Source: Prostheceraeus crozeri
Lineage: Eukaryota; Platyhelminthes; Polycladida; Euryleptidae
DNA: 64,000 bases
Reading direction: 5' to 3'
Assembly: GCA_907163375.1 (NCBI GenBank)
Contig: CAJQUW010014769.1
Span: forward strand, 992,001-1,056,000
In this document: one piece after another, positions 1 through 9,989 of the stretch
Layout of the letters: each line of letters opens with the position of its first letter
Position numbering within the stretch: the stretch's first letter is position 1
The notes under the pieces: generated by a model
Told to the model about the DNA's origin: nothing
The model's input: the letters and a program-made list of their open reading frames with translations, nothing else
Database searches by the model: none
Position numbers and translations under genes: made by a program

Positions 1-1
1 T

Positions 2-1414
2 GAACCATCAAGCGCATACAATGCTGATGTCACTTTACTTGATGATAATTGGAATGTGAATATCAGTGAAGAAGAGGTATTTAATGGATTAAAGTCTTTG
101 TCATGGAAGAAATCGACCGGCATTGAAAATATCCCAACAAGGATATATTCTGAAACAGCTGATCTCATTGCTAAACCATTGAAAGGAATATATGATGCTT
201 CCATAAAGCAACGCTGTTTTCCTCAAGCTTGGAAGACGGCAATTATTACCCCAGTTCCGAAGACAACTCCCCCCACAGTTGATAAAATTCGACCCATAAG
301 TACTTTTCCAGTGATATCAAAGGTTTTTGAAAGGATTGTGTTGAACAAAATGTGGAAGACCATAGAACCATCTCTGGGAGAAGATCAGCACGGATTTCGA
401 CCACAGCACTCTACCACCATTGCATTGATTGATATAACAGAAAATGCGTTCCATTATTATGATGACTCTGCAACAAATGGCGTGGCCATTATGTCCATGG
501 ATATGACCTCAGCATTTGATTCAATAAATTACAATCTGTTGATACAAAAGTTGCAACAGTTGAAATTACCATCAGGATTCATTCGCTGGCTCTTTTCCTA
601 TCTTCAAGACAGACATTTTACGGTCAAAATACAGGGATCATTTTCAAATCCAAATGTCATGAGAAAAGGAATTCCTCAGGGCTCAGTATTTGGGCCGACC
701 TTATTTTCCATCTTTACAAGTGATATGAGTCCTCAACTTTCGTCGACTAAGCAAGTAAAGTATGCTGATGACATTTACTCTATATTGCCGATTTTTCGAG
801 ACAAGAACATTTCTGATGACATTCAGATTGAATTGGAAAGCACGGAAGAATGGTGCAAAGACAACAGAATCATATTAAATAAAGACAAATCGAAGATACT
901 GCTCTGTCAACGTAGCACTTCAGCTGTTCATGACCGATTGCCCTTGCCAATAGTGACTGAGATGAATGTACTCGGCGTTATCTTGAACAATAAGTTGACA
1001 TGGGACCACCATATCGCAAACGTAGTGAAGAAATGCAATCGCCGGTTTTTCATCTTGCGAAAGCTGAAGCGTTTTGTAAATGTCGCCGATCTGAAGATGG
1101 TCTACTCGGGCATGATTCAGTCGACACTCGAATATGCTTGCCCAATTTTCATTCACTTGCCTAAAAGACTGGAAAGAAAAATTGAAAGTGTTGATTATCG
1201 AGCTTTTAAACTTATAAATCAAGGTACCGGAAACACAAAGATCCACCGTCAGCAACATAGCTACTTTCGTCTGCAACATCGACGGGAATTAATCAGCAAG
1301 AGGCTATTCAGGAAATTGGCTGATAACAAGAACCATATTCTTCACAAGTACGTACCAAAACGTTTACTTCATTCAAAGCATTACCGATTACAACTGACCC
1401 GAACAGAAAGATAG
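2..1414 (+). CDS. LINE ORF2 reverse transcriptase, 5'-truncated by window edge
   Basis: Reverse transcriptase half of a non-LTR retrotransposon (CR1/jockey group) that would copy its RNA onto nicked target DNA. The frame is open from base 2, so the true start lies outside the window. An approach block (KSTGIENIPTRIY), the RPIS block, QHGFRPQHST, the first catalytic aspartate in SMDMTSAFDSINY, GIPQGSVFGPTLFSIFTSDM, the YADD catalytic box near base 763, and the thumb segment with TLEYACP are all present in order. The C-terminal region is basic and ends at a TAG near 1412. No endonuclease is visible because it would lie upstream. The reading frame has no internal stop over 470 codons, so this copy looks young. 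Clade assignment beyond CR1/jockey-like is not safe by eye. Confidence 0.93.
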   Translation, partial: EPSSAYNADVTLLDDNWNVNISEEEVFNGLKSLSWKKSTGIENIPTRIYSETADLIAKPLKGIYDASIKQRCFPQAWKTAIITPVPKTTPPTVDKIRPISTFPVISKVFERIVLNKMWKTIEPSLGEDQHGFRPQHSTTIALIDITENAFHYYDDSATNGVAIMSMDMTSAFDSINYNLLIQKLQQLKLPSGFIRWLFSYLQDRHFTVKIQGSFSNPNVMRKGIPQGSVFGPTLFSIFTSDMSPQLSSTKQVKYADDIYSILPIFRDKNISDDIQIELESTEEWCKDNRIILNKDKSKILLCQRSTSAVHDRLPLPIVTEMNVLGVILNNKLTWDHHIANVVKKCNRRFFILRKLKRFVNVADLKMVYSGMIQSTLEYACPIFIHLPKRLERKIESVDYRAFKLINQGTGNTKIHRQQHSYFRLQHRRELISKRLFRKLADNKNHILHKYVPKRLLHSKHYRLQLTRTER

Positions 1415-1633
1415 ACTATCATTTTTTCCACTGACTTCAACAATCATGAATCGGAAATAATATTATGCTGATTGCTATATTTGCAAGACTTTGCATGCAT
1501 GGAACTTTGAATTTTGTCCTCTTCTTGAGAAACAATTGTGCTGCCTTTATAACCTTCATACTGTAAAGTCCGACTCTTAATGTAACTTATGATTTCCATT
1601 ACTTTTGTGAAATAAACACTATTATTATTATTA
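1415..1633 (+). other. LINE 3' UTR and ATT-repeat tail
   Basis: Non-coding stretch after the reverse transcriptase stop. It has an AATAAA-like signal and ends in a short run of ATT units around 1618-1633, the usual simple-repeat 3' end of CR1/L2/jockey-type LINEs. Just beyond it the sequence turns into a minus-strand LINE, which suggests this copy inserted into that older one. Confidence 0.75.
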
Positions 1634-1639
1634 CTAAAT

Positions 1640-2417
1640 CAACGTGGAATATATATACACTATTGAAAACCTGATAAAACAGGTCACAAGCATAATCCAA
1701 ATCTTTGCCTTTAAACAATAATGTCCAGTCCATGCCAGTCAGATAAGCCGCTGCTCAATCCAAATTAGATTTACGGATATCCAAAACAGGAAAAAATGAT
1801 ACCGAATGTGTTAAAAAAACATTAAATGTAGAAATCAAGATCACTGAATGATCACCCGAATCAAAAGCAGTATAGACTTTTGGACGTGCATAGAGATAGC
1901 AGAGGTCAGTAGGTATCAGAACCTTATCCAGAAAAGCTTCTCCACGTGAAGGCAAATCCACGAAATTACTGAGATCATAATTGACTTGAAAATATGTAGT
2001 AGACACATGATTGAAATCGCCAAAGACAAAAAAACAGTTAGGATATTTTCCCAAAAAAATCGTCGATAACGGAGGAGACAGAATAACATGTACATGCTTG
2101 ATCACTCTTGTTCATTTTAGCTCCATGAGGAAAGTATATGGTAATGAGGATGCACTAAAAATTGTGATATTCGATGCACAGCACAAGACACTCAACATAA
2201 GGACTCACAAAAAAATTTAATCAGGTCAAAAAATAGTAAAGCATGATTTCGTCCAAACACAAATGCCACTGGCTTTACTGTCTTGACGATCAACTCTTTT
2301 GACATGATAACCGTCTATCGTGAGGAAGCGCATCAGGAAAAGAAGAACCAGCCAGCTTTCCACCACAGTGATTATGGCAGGACAGCATTGATAAAAAAAT
2401 GTGCCAATTTCGTCCAA
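1640..2417 (-). pseudogene. LINE ORF2 endonuclease fragment
   Basis: Minus-strand remnant of an APE-type endonuclease, the N-terminal nicking domain of LINE ORF2. Reading right to left it shows VESWL, then DGYHVKRVDRQDSKASGICV (2226-2417), then FVFGDFNH, LDKVLIPTDL, YLYARPK and SGDHSVI (1755-2105). These match the catalytic order E, GDFN, D and SDH of the family. The part left of 1755 continues as the linker between endonuclease and reverse transcriptase, with DWTLLFKGKDLD and ACDLFYQVFN. The pieces sit in different frames and a stop interrupts the linker, so the gene is dead. The reverse transcriptase half is missing where the plus-strand LINE begins. Confidence 0.8.
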
Positions 2418-2562
2418 CTTATTCTTGACTGAGCGCGAATTGAAAAAAATAAATTTAAGGTACGAATTTAAATTTCACTTCTTGTCAGTCCGATTTTTCA
2501 ACAATTTTTCCCTTGCGCAGGACAATGTTTTCTCACTTTTCTTTACGCGACGTGAATTCGTC

Positions 2563-3185
2563 TCAGTTTTTATCTATTTCAATTTGAGATCGAGTTAAAT
2601 CATGGCGAATGTAAATTTTGGCACCTATTGCAGCACAGTGATTCCGCAGCTCCCAAGAACTACGTAGACACACTGTCATCTCATCAGAAGTGCGAAATCT
2701 TACACGTGCACCTTTTCTTCTGTCACCTTTTCTTATTTTTTGAATCCGAGCTTGGTTTGCACACACGTGAAATGCTGGTAATTGAATCTTTCGGTATGTA
2801 CAATACACTGCACATTTCAGCAATTCTACCATCATCATGAGATTCTTTATTTGAATCGGAGGTTCTTCAATACCAAAAAATATAGCATTTTGCTTCTTCT
2901 CCAGATTTTTTTGCGCTTCTTTCATAGCATCATATCCGATTTTACCAACGGAATTAAACGCAACGTTATTTGTGGTTTCACAAATTCCAAGTCTTTTGCC
3001 ATTGTGGACAGCTGTCCAACGATGTCGTGAACTTTATTGCTTTTGCAATTCGTACATGAATATGAAATTTGATCAATAGCTAAGAAAGATTTGCAAACGT
3101 CACTTGGTACATTGCAGCACTCCTTCTTTGCGTGGTAGGCATTATCAGTTATCACAGTACATGCATTTGACGCATTCACTATCAA
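2563..3185 (-). pseudogene. LINE ORF1 remnant (zinc-binding / RRM-like)
   Basis: Directly upstream (on the minus strand) of the endonuclease remnant, so probably ORF1 of the same element. The first part (2922-3185) has a CxxC pair in SYSCTNCKSNK followed by VGQLSTMAKDLE, the Cys-rich start and coiled segment usual for CR1-group ORF1. The second part (2563-2925) has NAIFFGIEEP, ARVRFRTSDEM and IYIRHDLTRSQIE, the pattern of an RRM-like ORF1 domain that coats element RNA. The two parts are in different frames. Family call is from motif layout only. Confidence 0.65.
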
Positions 3186-3429
3186 TAGCTATAGAACAAT
3201 ACGCACAAATCGCATTGCACGTTGCACTGCCTTTTTGTGTAAAAGATATGCTGAACTGAATGCTAATCACAGAGATTCCAGAAATTTACTGTATTTTTGC
3301 AATTTATCAGACAACCTCATGCCAATCACCAAAACCACCGCCATCAAACTTTAGACCAAATGAAAAATGAGACGGTCATGTTGCTATAATTAAGAAAAGA
3401 TGGCGAATTTTTGCAGGTGGTCGACAATC

Positions 3430-4260
3430 AGATCCACTGACTGTTGACCTGGTCGCTAATATTCGATCACTTTTTAAGAAGCCTAAATTTTGCGAATCAT
3501 TCCTGTGCTTATATACTAGCGATTTGGAACCTCTATATAATCATGATGAAAATTATTAGATATCAAGGGAATGACCATTTACTGACATGTATCCTAATTA
3601 AGCGGAAATTCAGCTGATTATCAATGAAATTTCATGAACCGCATTATAATGGAAGTCTTCATAGAAAAGTTGAGATTGCATTGTGCTTCTTGGCTGAGAT
3701 TTCAAGTTTCATCGGCATGATTTCATGATTCACTAAATTTGTGTTTCACTTATTGAATCTGAACAGTAATGTGGACGAATTTACATCTTTTTAAAGTTAA
3801 TTGTGATCATCATCCTTGATCATGATGTTTTGCTCTTTCCGTGGCAAGTAGTTTGTGATGGGATCACGCCTCTTCTTATTCTCTATTCATACTCACCATT
3901 AAAATTATTGAAACTATTAAAATTAACACGCTCTATCAAAATTCTCTATTAATAAGATTAAACATTTAAGTAAAAGTCACCCACCGAATTGTTAATTTAA
4001 AAAATACCACCTCTCCATAGTTATCATTACACGAAGGATTCATAAAATACTATTATACCTTCTGTATTGTTATCATGATCAGTCAATTCCGTATTAATTT
4101 CTCCAAAACTGCAAAAATTTGCATGTCTCACATGAGATCACAATTCGAATTCCTTTAGTAAAATCGAAACGGCATACACTTTGTGGATTTAATTAAAACT
4201 GTATAAGTTGCTACTCTACCAAATATACTTACTCTATGAAACTCTTGAAACTTATAATAC
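3430..4260. repeat. Diverged ~800 bp repeat, copy 1
   Basis: This stretch matches 7930-8720 block by block in the same order. Shared pieces include a segment with gatttgg and tagatatcaa (about 3520-3565 vs 7998-8050), the block aagttaattgtgatcat (3796 vs 8395), and the block ttaattaaaactgtat (4191 vs 8646). Identity by eye is roughly 75-80% with several small indels. No coding potential is seen. It could be two copies of an unnamed interspersed repeat or an old segmental duplication. Confidence 0.65.
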
Positions 4261-4559
4261 CAGTGACTTACGCTTTATAGAGTACATGTATGCTACTCCC
4301 AGAGTTCTGGCGTAAGTAAGGAAGTAACCGTATATTATGGTAAAATGAAAATCAATATAGACATAGAAGTTACCGCAAATATTGTCAAGATTCAGATGCT
4401 TTCACACAGTTATCGTAAAGAGAGAGGGACAAGCGATTTCGAATATTTATCAGTTCGAGCATAAGGAAAAGAGTAAAAATCATTTCGTGGTAGCTTCGGT
4501 GGTAATAAATCATCAAGAATATGATCACCATTTTCTATCTTATGAAATAATTCTTCTAT

Positions 4560-4740
4560 ATTCTAAAGAGTTTTGTCACATGATGAGTACCCGTTATATA
4601 TAATTCGATGGACCCTTCTGTCAATTCTTGTCAGCACTTTGCTATTCTTCTTAGAACGGCAAGCAAAAACTGGACAGGCATATTCCAGGATGGACCGAAT
4701 AAGTAAAATATAAACTATCGCACATCCTACAGCCAACAAA
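4560..4740 (-). pseudogene. LINE reverse transcriptase C-terminal scrap
   Basis: Short minus-strand relic with SILEYACPVFACRSKKNSKV then LTRIDRRVHRIIYNGYSSCD. This is the thumb region of CR1/jockey-type reverse transcriptases (compare TLEYACPIFIH in the LINE at the window start). Too short for a family call. Nothing similar was seen on either side. Confidence 0.6.
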
Positions 4741-6980
4741 ATAACATCACCCCATTGCCGTAATCATCTTGTCACGATAAGCAACGACGGAGACTGGACC
4801 GCAGCGGCACCTCCATTTCTCATCTAACCCTTCTAAACTAATATATACACTATAAACTGTAGACCAACAACTATCCTACAAAATTTCTGACAAAATCAAC
4901 CAACGATTATCACCTCCAACATCCTGCGACATCCGACGAATTTGTAGGTTCTCCACCGACATCGAAACAGATGCTTTGTATGCAAATTAACTAAACAAAT
5001 ACTGTTGAACATTGATTGATTTTTTCGATTAGCAATTGCTTGACGCTTGGGCAATCTGTATTATTGTGTGGCAAAACCATGATTTACTTTGACATAATTT
5101 AATTAATTACCTACATTTTTGATAAAATTTCAGCTATAATTCATTGCTATTCATTTTGTCGCTTTTGTCAGATATTGTAGGTGTTCAGTGGCAATCATCT
5201 TGCAAGAACAAACAATGACCGACAAAATAGATTTTGTAGGATAAATGTCTGTCAATTGCCGGTCAACGGTTTACAGTGTAGAATATGCTTGAAATTATCA
5301 TTTTGCGACCCGGAATTTACATGTCAATATTCTGTAAACAGCTACACATTTACAAATTACTTCGGTGTATTAAGATTTGCTCATCAGATTTTCCTTGAGA
5401 AATTTACATTATCATGTACTTGTCCTGAAAAGCACAATAAACGTTCTGTCTGGCGCACTTAAACTAAAAGCTTCATATAATTTAAGAACAACATGTACAG
5501 GACACGCAAATATTTTTCCTTCATCTTGCAGTTCGCAATCGTTTGTAAAGATAATTTCCTTATGTTGAATTAACAATGAGTTTTTCCTAAACTGATGCTT
5601 TCAGTGCATTCGACGACGTCGTACTTTGTACAATTTTAAGTGTCGAAATCTATTCAATGCCCTGATTTTTGCTTGTTTTCGGTACTTTGTCAATAGTTCT
5701 TATCGTCAAACAAACTTTGTCCTTTCATCGTTATCTAAGGCTTCCGTAGCATCATCGTATATGAAATTGCAGACAATACGAGATTATCAATTGTATATAT
5801 ATCGCTAAAATTGCAAAGGGCTCTACGCATTTAAGTGAGGAAGGAAATATCATTGTGTTGCCCGAAGCGTTTAATATGAACATCTGATGATTTAGAAAAA
5901 CACTTGCACATTATTTTTACAAAGCCAAGAGCGAAAATCATGTGAACAGATTGTTATTGAAGTGTCATGAAGAATTGATATCTAATCATATTCGTCGCAG
6001 AGCTTTTGATCATAGCATTCATAACACAATCTGATTATTTGCTGCGGCTGAAATTTCTTTCAAGCCTTTTGATTCTAACTGCCAAATACTACGGGTCTCC
6101 CAACCCATCATAGTGTCACATAACTGATAATTGATTAACAAATATATAAGAAAACTGCAACCATGTCGCAATTCATTGACTTATATTTGTCCCAGCAGAA
6201 AATTAACCGGTATTTTGGAAATGGTAAAGCTGAATATTAAATCGGGCTACCTTTCTGTCGGCTAAATTTTAGCTGCAAGATCAGCATTTTATTGGATTTT
6301 ACTTGATTGTCAAGAGGTTAAAAAGGTTTTAAGTTAATTAGATACTTCTGGATGCTGCGGCTCGTCAGAAGTGAAACGTTTGAACATAATCTAGTGACCT
6401 GTGGTATGGTTAACGTTATCGGCCACTGCTGTAGATCAAATATTAACCTTTTGAAAATTCTGGATATCCATCGAAAAATTTCAATTTCTCCAAGCAAATG
6501 GGGGTATATTTAAGATAAAAATGCATTATCACAAAGCTGCACTTAATTTACTAAAAGTAATCTCTTCGCTTGTGAAGAAGTATTTGATGAGAAAGCAAAT
6601 TTCATTGGCGTCGTTCTTTGGCAGCTTTTAGAAGCAAAAAAATTATGCTATCACGAAATTGCTAAAGATGCCGTTGTATGAGTCGGAAGTGAGGAGTTCA
6701 CAAACTATATTTTTGACACAGCTTGCTGACGTGATGGTCATAGTCTGACAGGAGTGGCACGATTAGAATCTTATTGATTAGTTCTTTCTAGCGGATGCAT
6801 TTTTTTCCACTTATGGGTTTACTATTTAATCTATATGAATAGCCATTTGGATTAATTGGATTATTTCTATTTTAAAGACAAAAAAGTTTGGGATTAACTT
6901 GTTTAATACATAAGACAGGCGGAATTGTTATGGCTATATAACTATATAAATATATAAATATATTTAAATTATTATAAATA
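4741..6980. other. AT-rich, no gene recognised
   Basis: Only short open frames without recognisable motifs, no convincing RNA gene and no clear repeat ends. Probably old decayed transposon or intergenic DNA. Confidence 0.5.
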
Positions 6981-6987
6981 AAATATA

Positions 6988-6989
6988 TA

Positions 6990-7036
<47 letters not shown>
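6988..7036. repeat. (TA)n microsatellite
   Basis: A run of about 24 TA units directly left of the SINE-like insertion at 7049. The last unit passes into the duplicated flank of that insertion. Confidence 0.9.
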
Positions 7037-7037
<1 letters not shown>

Positions 7038-7074
7038 CTATATAACTTATCATATCTCAACAGATCAACCGATT

Positions 7075-7146
7075 CCGAGATTGAGACGCTTCACGCAGGC
7101 GCTAGCATGTAATGAGCAGCGCCTGCGTGAAGCGTCTCAATATCGG
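7075..7146. repeat. Long near-perfect hairpin
   Basis: Arms 7080-7103 and 7118-7141 are perfectly complementary over 24 bp around a 14 nt loop. Pairing continues for four more pairs outside one mismatch (to 7075 and 7146). The arm core is gagacgcttcacgcaggcg. Unusually GC-rich for its surroundings. It could be a foldback element or a structured leader of the adjacent SINE-like unit. Confidence 0.9.
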
Positions 7147-7238
7147 GTGCGGCATTATGTGATTGCAGAATGCAGTCCGCCCTCCACGTGCCTGCGTTAA
7201 AGCAGTGCCTTCCTGGCTAATTCACGCTCTCAACAGAT

Positions 7239-7310
7239 GGTCCGGTGGCCTTGTGGTTAGAGGGTATGCTTGAACGTCCTCTAGCTCCAACGTCGCTGGT
7301 TCAAACCTAC
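7239..7310 (+). ncRNA. tRNA-like pol III promoter head of SINE
   Basis: Box A-like tggccttgtggttagagg at 7246-7263 and box B-like ggttcaaacc at 7298-7307, spaced as in a tRNA. The cloverleaf is imperfect and the 3' acceptor side is replaced by the hammerhead, so this is a tRNA-derived promoter rather than a tRNA gene. It would drive RNA polymerase III transcription of the ribozyme downstream. Confidence 0.75.
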
Positions 7311-7352
7311 CCACGACTGATGAGGCCCAACAGGCCGAAACATGTCTCGTGG
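7311..7352 (+). ncRNA. Type I hammerhead ribozyme
   Basis: All core positions are present. Stem I is CCACGA (7311-7316) pairing with UCGUGG (7347-7352), 6 bp. The conserved box CUGAUGA is 7317-7323. Stem II is GGCC (7324-7327) with GGCC (7333-7336) around the loop CAACA. GAAA is 7337-7340. Stem III is the minimal kind, C7341-G7344 plus the A7340-U7345 pair, closing on AU. The cleavage triplet is GUC, so cutting is predicted between 7346 and 7347. The very short stem III is like that of retroelement-borne hammerheads, which may cleave best as dimers. It directly follows the box B of the tRNA-like head. Confidence 0.9.
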
Positions 7353-7929
7353 TGGCTACATCTGTTGAGATCTGATGAATTTATCAATTGCCAGGTTACT
7401 TGTCTTAGCTATATAACTTGTTATCAAATTCGTTGCATGTAAGTATGCAATTGCAATTGCTGCATTGTGCAGATAAAAGATGTCCTCGAAAAAATTACAA
7501 TACATGCAGACTACAGTACAATGTCACTACTTTTTCATCAGTAGTATCTTATCCTTATCTTGGATTAGCACTACAATCGAAATCATGCAGTAGATGCAAT
7601 TTTTAGCCTCAGAATTCTAGACCTAAAACCGAAGCGTATTCCCTTGGAAAATGTAAAATGTAAACTTAAAAACTTACATTAAAAATAAAAAAGTAGAGAG
7701 GATTGAACTATACTGTAATCATTCGAATGAAATTTGATTGAGCGAAGTTGCGATACAGAGCTTCGGAAGAAATGCTGAGGGAATAAAGCCACAAACAATA
7801 TGCCATTGAACCATGAAGTGCAACATAGAGTAAGTATATAACAAGTAGAGTGTTGACTAAAAATGCCAGCATGCAGTGAACATTTTTTATCGAAGGATTC
7901 GAATTTTTCCGTAGATCACGTTCCTGAGG

Positions 7930-8720
7930 TCCAAAAATACTTGATCAATTTTTAAAAAGCTAAATTTTTACAAATATTTCCTGTGTTTACATACTAATGA
8001 TTTGGTACCTCAGACTTTAATATAAGTAGTTTGAAACTAATAAGATATCAAAAATATTGAAAGTTTGTTGACAAGTATCCTGGGAAAACGAAATTATGCT
8101 GGTTATCAAAGAAATTCATTAATGAGCGCAAGCCTTCGTACAAAAATTGAGACCTTTTCCTGCTTCTTGGCTCAGATTCCAACTAGTAGACAGGATTCCT
8201 CGGTCAATAAATATCACTGTGCAAGGTTGAGTTATGATTGTTTGGAATGATAATACTCTATGCTGTTAGAATTCAACTATATTTATGTGGATTGACTTAA
8301 TTTTCATAGGCATTTATTTTATTTTGTGATTCAATTATCTATGTTCAATTTCTTATCCGAATCTGAATAACATTGTGGACCCATTTACACCTTTTTAAGT
8401 TAATTGTGATCATTGCCTTTGATTATGATATTTTGCTCTTCCAGCGGCAGGTAATTTTTGACATAGTCATGCCTAAGAAAATACACTTATTAATGACCCT
8501 TATTCACTTTCATAGAAGACATTTTAAGAGATGCTACCAATTAGGATTGTCATGACAAAGAGGATTTGTTAAGTACTACAATTACATACTGGGTCACAAC
8601 TCGAGTTCACTTAATGAAATCGAAACTGCATGCACATTGTGGACTTAATTAAAACTGTATGAGCTGCTACTCTACGGAATATACTTACTCTAGGCTATGA
8701 TGTTTAATGTATTGGCACTT
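7930..8720. repeat. Diverged ~800 bp repeat, copy 2
   Basis: Second copy of the sequence at 3430-4260, same orientation, about 4.45-4.6 kb apart. The changing offset between matching blocks shows insertions and deletions since they split. No coding potential recognised. Confidence 0.65.
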
Positions 8721-9090
8721 TACTTATGCAGATAAAATTTCCCGCTGGGACTAGGTTTAAAGCCTCATATTTATAGAAAAATGTTCTTTGAATCTCGAGC
8801 GGGAGTACAGATGTAACCTTGAACAGTCATCCCTGTACTTTAATCCAATACCAATTTTCATGCATAAGCAATTAATCAGTAGATTCTGTAATTTTCAGAT
8901 CAGAAAACAATAATGGAATTTTGGTAACAATCTATTGATGCTTCCAACTTTCCATGCCATCGTTGTCTGTAATAACTATCTAGGTTATTCAGGACGAATA
9001 AATTGTTAAATAACCTATGTAGACGTCCACGTAAATTGTCACTGTAAGTCATGCAAGCAAAGGATTCCAGAAGATTTTGAGCACTTACCG

Positions 9091-9160
9091 ACGCTGTGGT
9101 CTTGTGGTAGAGTGTTTGCTCTCCGTCCGGGTGACCTTGGTCAGGTCAAACCTAAGACAT
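9091..9160 (+). ncRNA. tRNA-like SINE head relic
   Basis: Box A-like tggtcttgtggtagagtg (9097-9114) and box B-like ggtcaaacc (9144-9152) in tRNA spacing. Box A resembles that of the ribozyme-bearing unit at 7246. No CUGAUGA or GAAA core follows, so this is either a different SINE or a ribozyme-less relative. The 3' end of the element is not clear. Confidence 0.55.
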
Positions 9161-9490
9161 TTAAAATAGGTTCACTTCAGCAAAAGAGATGAAATTTTGG
9201 AGTTTTTTGCACCTAACCCTTGCTAGCGATCTGGTAGTCAATTTAATTTCGGAATATATCGAATGAACTAATGTGTCGATTCATTTCATATAAATCACCA
9301 AGAAAAACGTGTGCATCAAATTTTAGTTCGCTTTCCAATGTGCCATTGAGGAAAGATGATTAACTTTATGTTGCTTGCCATTTCGTGAAACTAGACTACG
9401 CATGTAGACAGACAATGTTCTAAAGTATGTATACCAAAGAAGAAGTTTCTACACAGAATCCTTACTTCAGGAGATGTTTCTAAATATTGG

Positions 9491-9989
9491 TGAGTCACCT
9501 GTGACCCATTGGTCGGTGGTAGAAACCATTTGATTGTTATCATAACAGACAACATTAACACTCACAATACAAGTACACAGCTTTTGAATTCAAACTGCTT
9601 CATGTTTTGTGAACAAATGACGAATTAAATGATAATTTAGTATGTACGTGACGCATAAGAAACGCTTTAAGAAAGGACGTGACTGATTCTCCATTTTTTT
9701 ACCACAGTTAAGCCGTACTGATGGTGATATACGAAGATGCTTGAGCAGCTTATGAGTAGTACATGTACATGCATATTCGGAATATAAAATCAATCACAAG
9801 CGGTGTAATGTAAGCATTGTGGAATAGCAAGTATTTTGTCATTTCATTCACGATATACCCAGGATATACCATTTTACAGAAGTCGCAATGTATAAATAAA
9901 CAATTTCGATGAACATCAATGCATTTTTCTTTTATCGAAATTTGCGGGGTTTCACTACCGCGAAAGCCCAATGGGTCACTGGTGACCCA
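9491..9989. mobile_element. Candidate MITE with palindromic inverted ends
   Basis: Inverted arms 9491-9512 and 9968-9989 match at about 20 of 22 positions (core gtgacccattgg). Each arm is itself a small palindrome of the form GTCACC-GTGAC. The 455 bp between has no convincing coding content. A target duplication is not clear, so the superfamily is open. Confidence 0.45.

Larger units (their letters stand above)
7036..7419 (+). mobile_element. SINE/retrozyme-like insertion with hammerhead ribozyme
   Basis: The 13-mer agctatataactt occurs at 7036-7048 and again at 7407-7419 and behaves as a target-site duplication around a 358 bp insert (7049-7406). Inside, in order: a long perfect hairpin (7075-7146), a spacer, a tRNA-like pol III head (7239-7310) and a type I hammerhead ribozyme (7311-7352). 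The motif ctcaacagat (7229-7238) pairs with atctgttgag (7360-7369), closing the tRNA plus ribozyme part into one ~141 nt RNA domain. There is no poly(A) tail. Known analogues are the schistosome Sm-alpha SINE and animal retrozymes, small non-coding retroelements with hammerheads. Mobility and family are inferred. Confidence 0.75.

Noticed and set aside
5885-5915. ctgatgatttagaaaaacac as a hammerhead
   Set aside because: Box and GAAA are present, but there is no stem II, no stem I and no PLE or SINE next to it; likely chance in AT-rich DNA.
6872-7060. Frame with long YIYI runs
   Set aside because: Translation of the TA microsatellite.
7245-7442. Open frame over the SINE-like unit
   Set aside because: It reads through the tRNA-like head and the hammerhead; the RNA structures explain the sequence.
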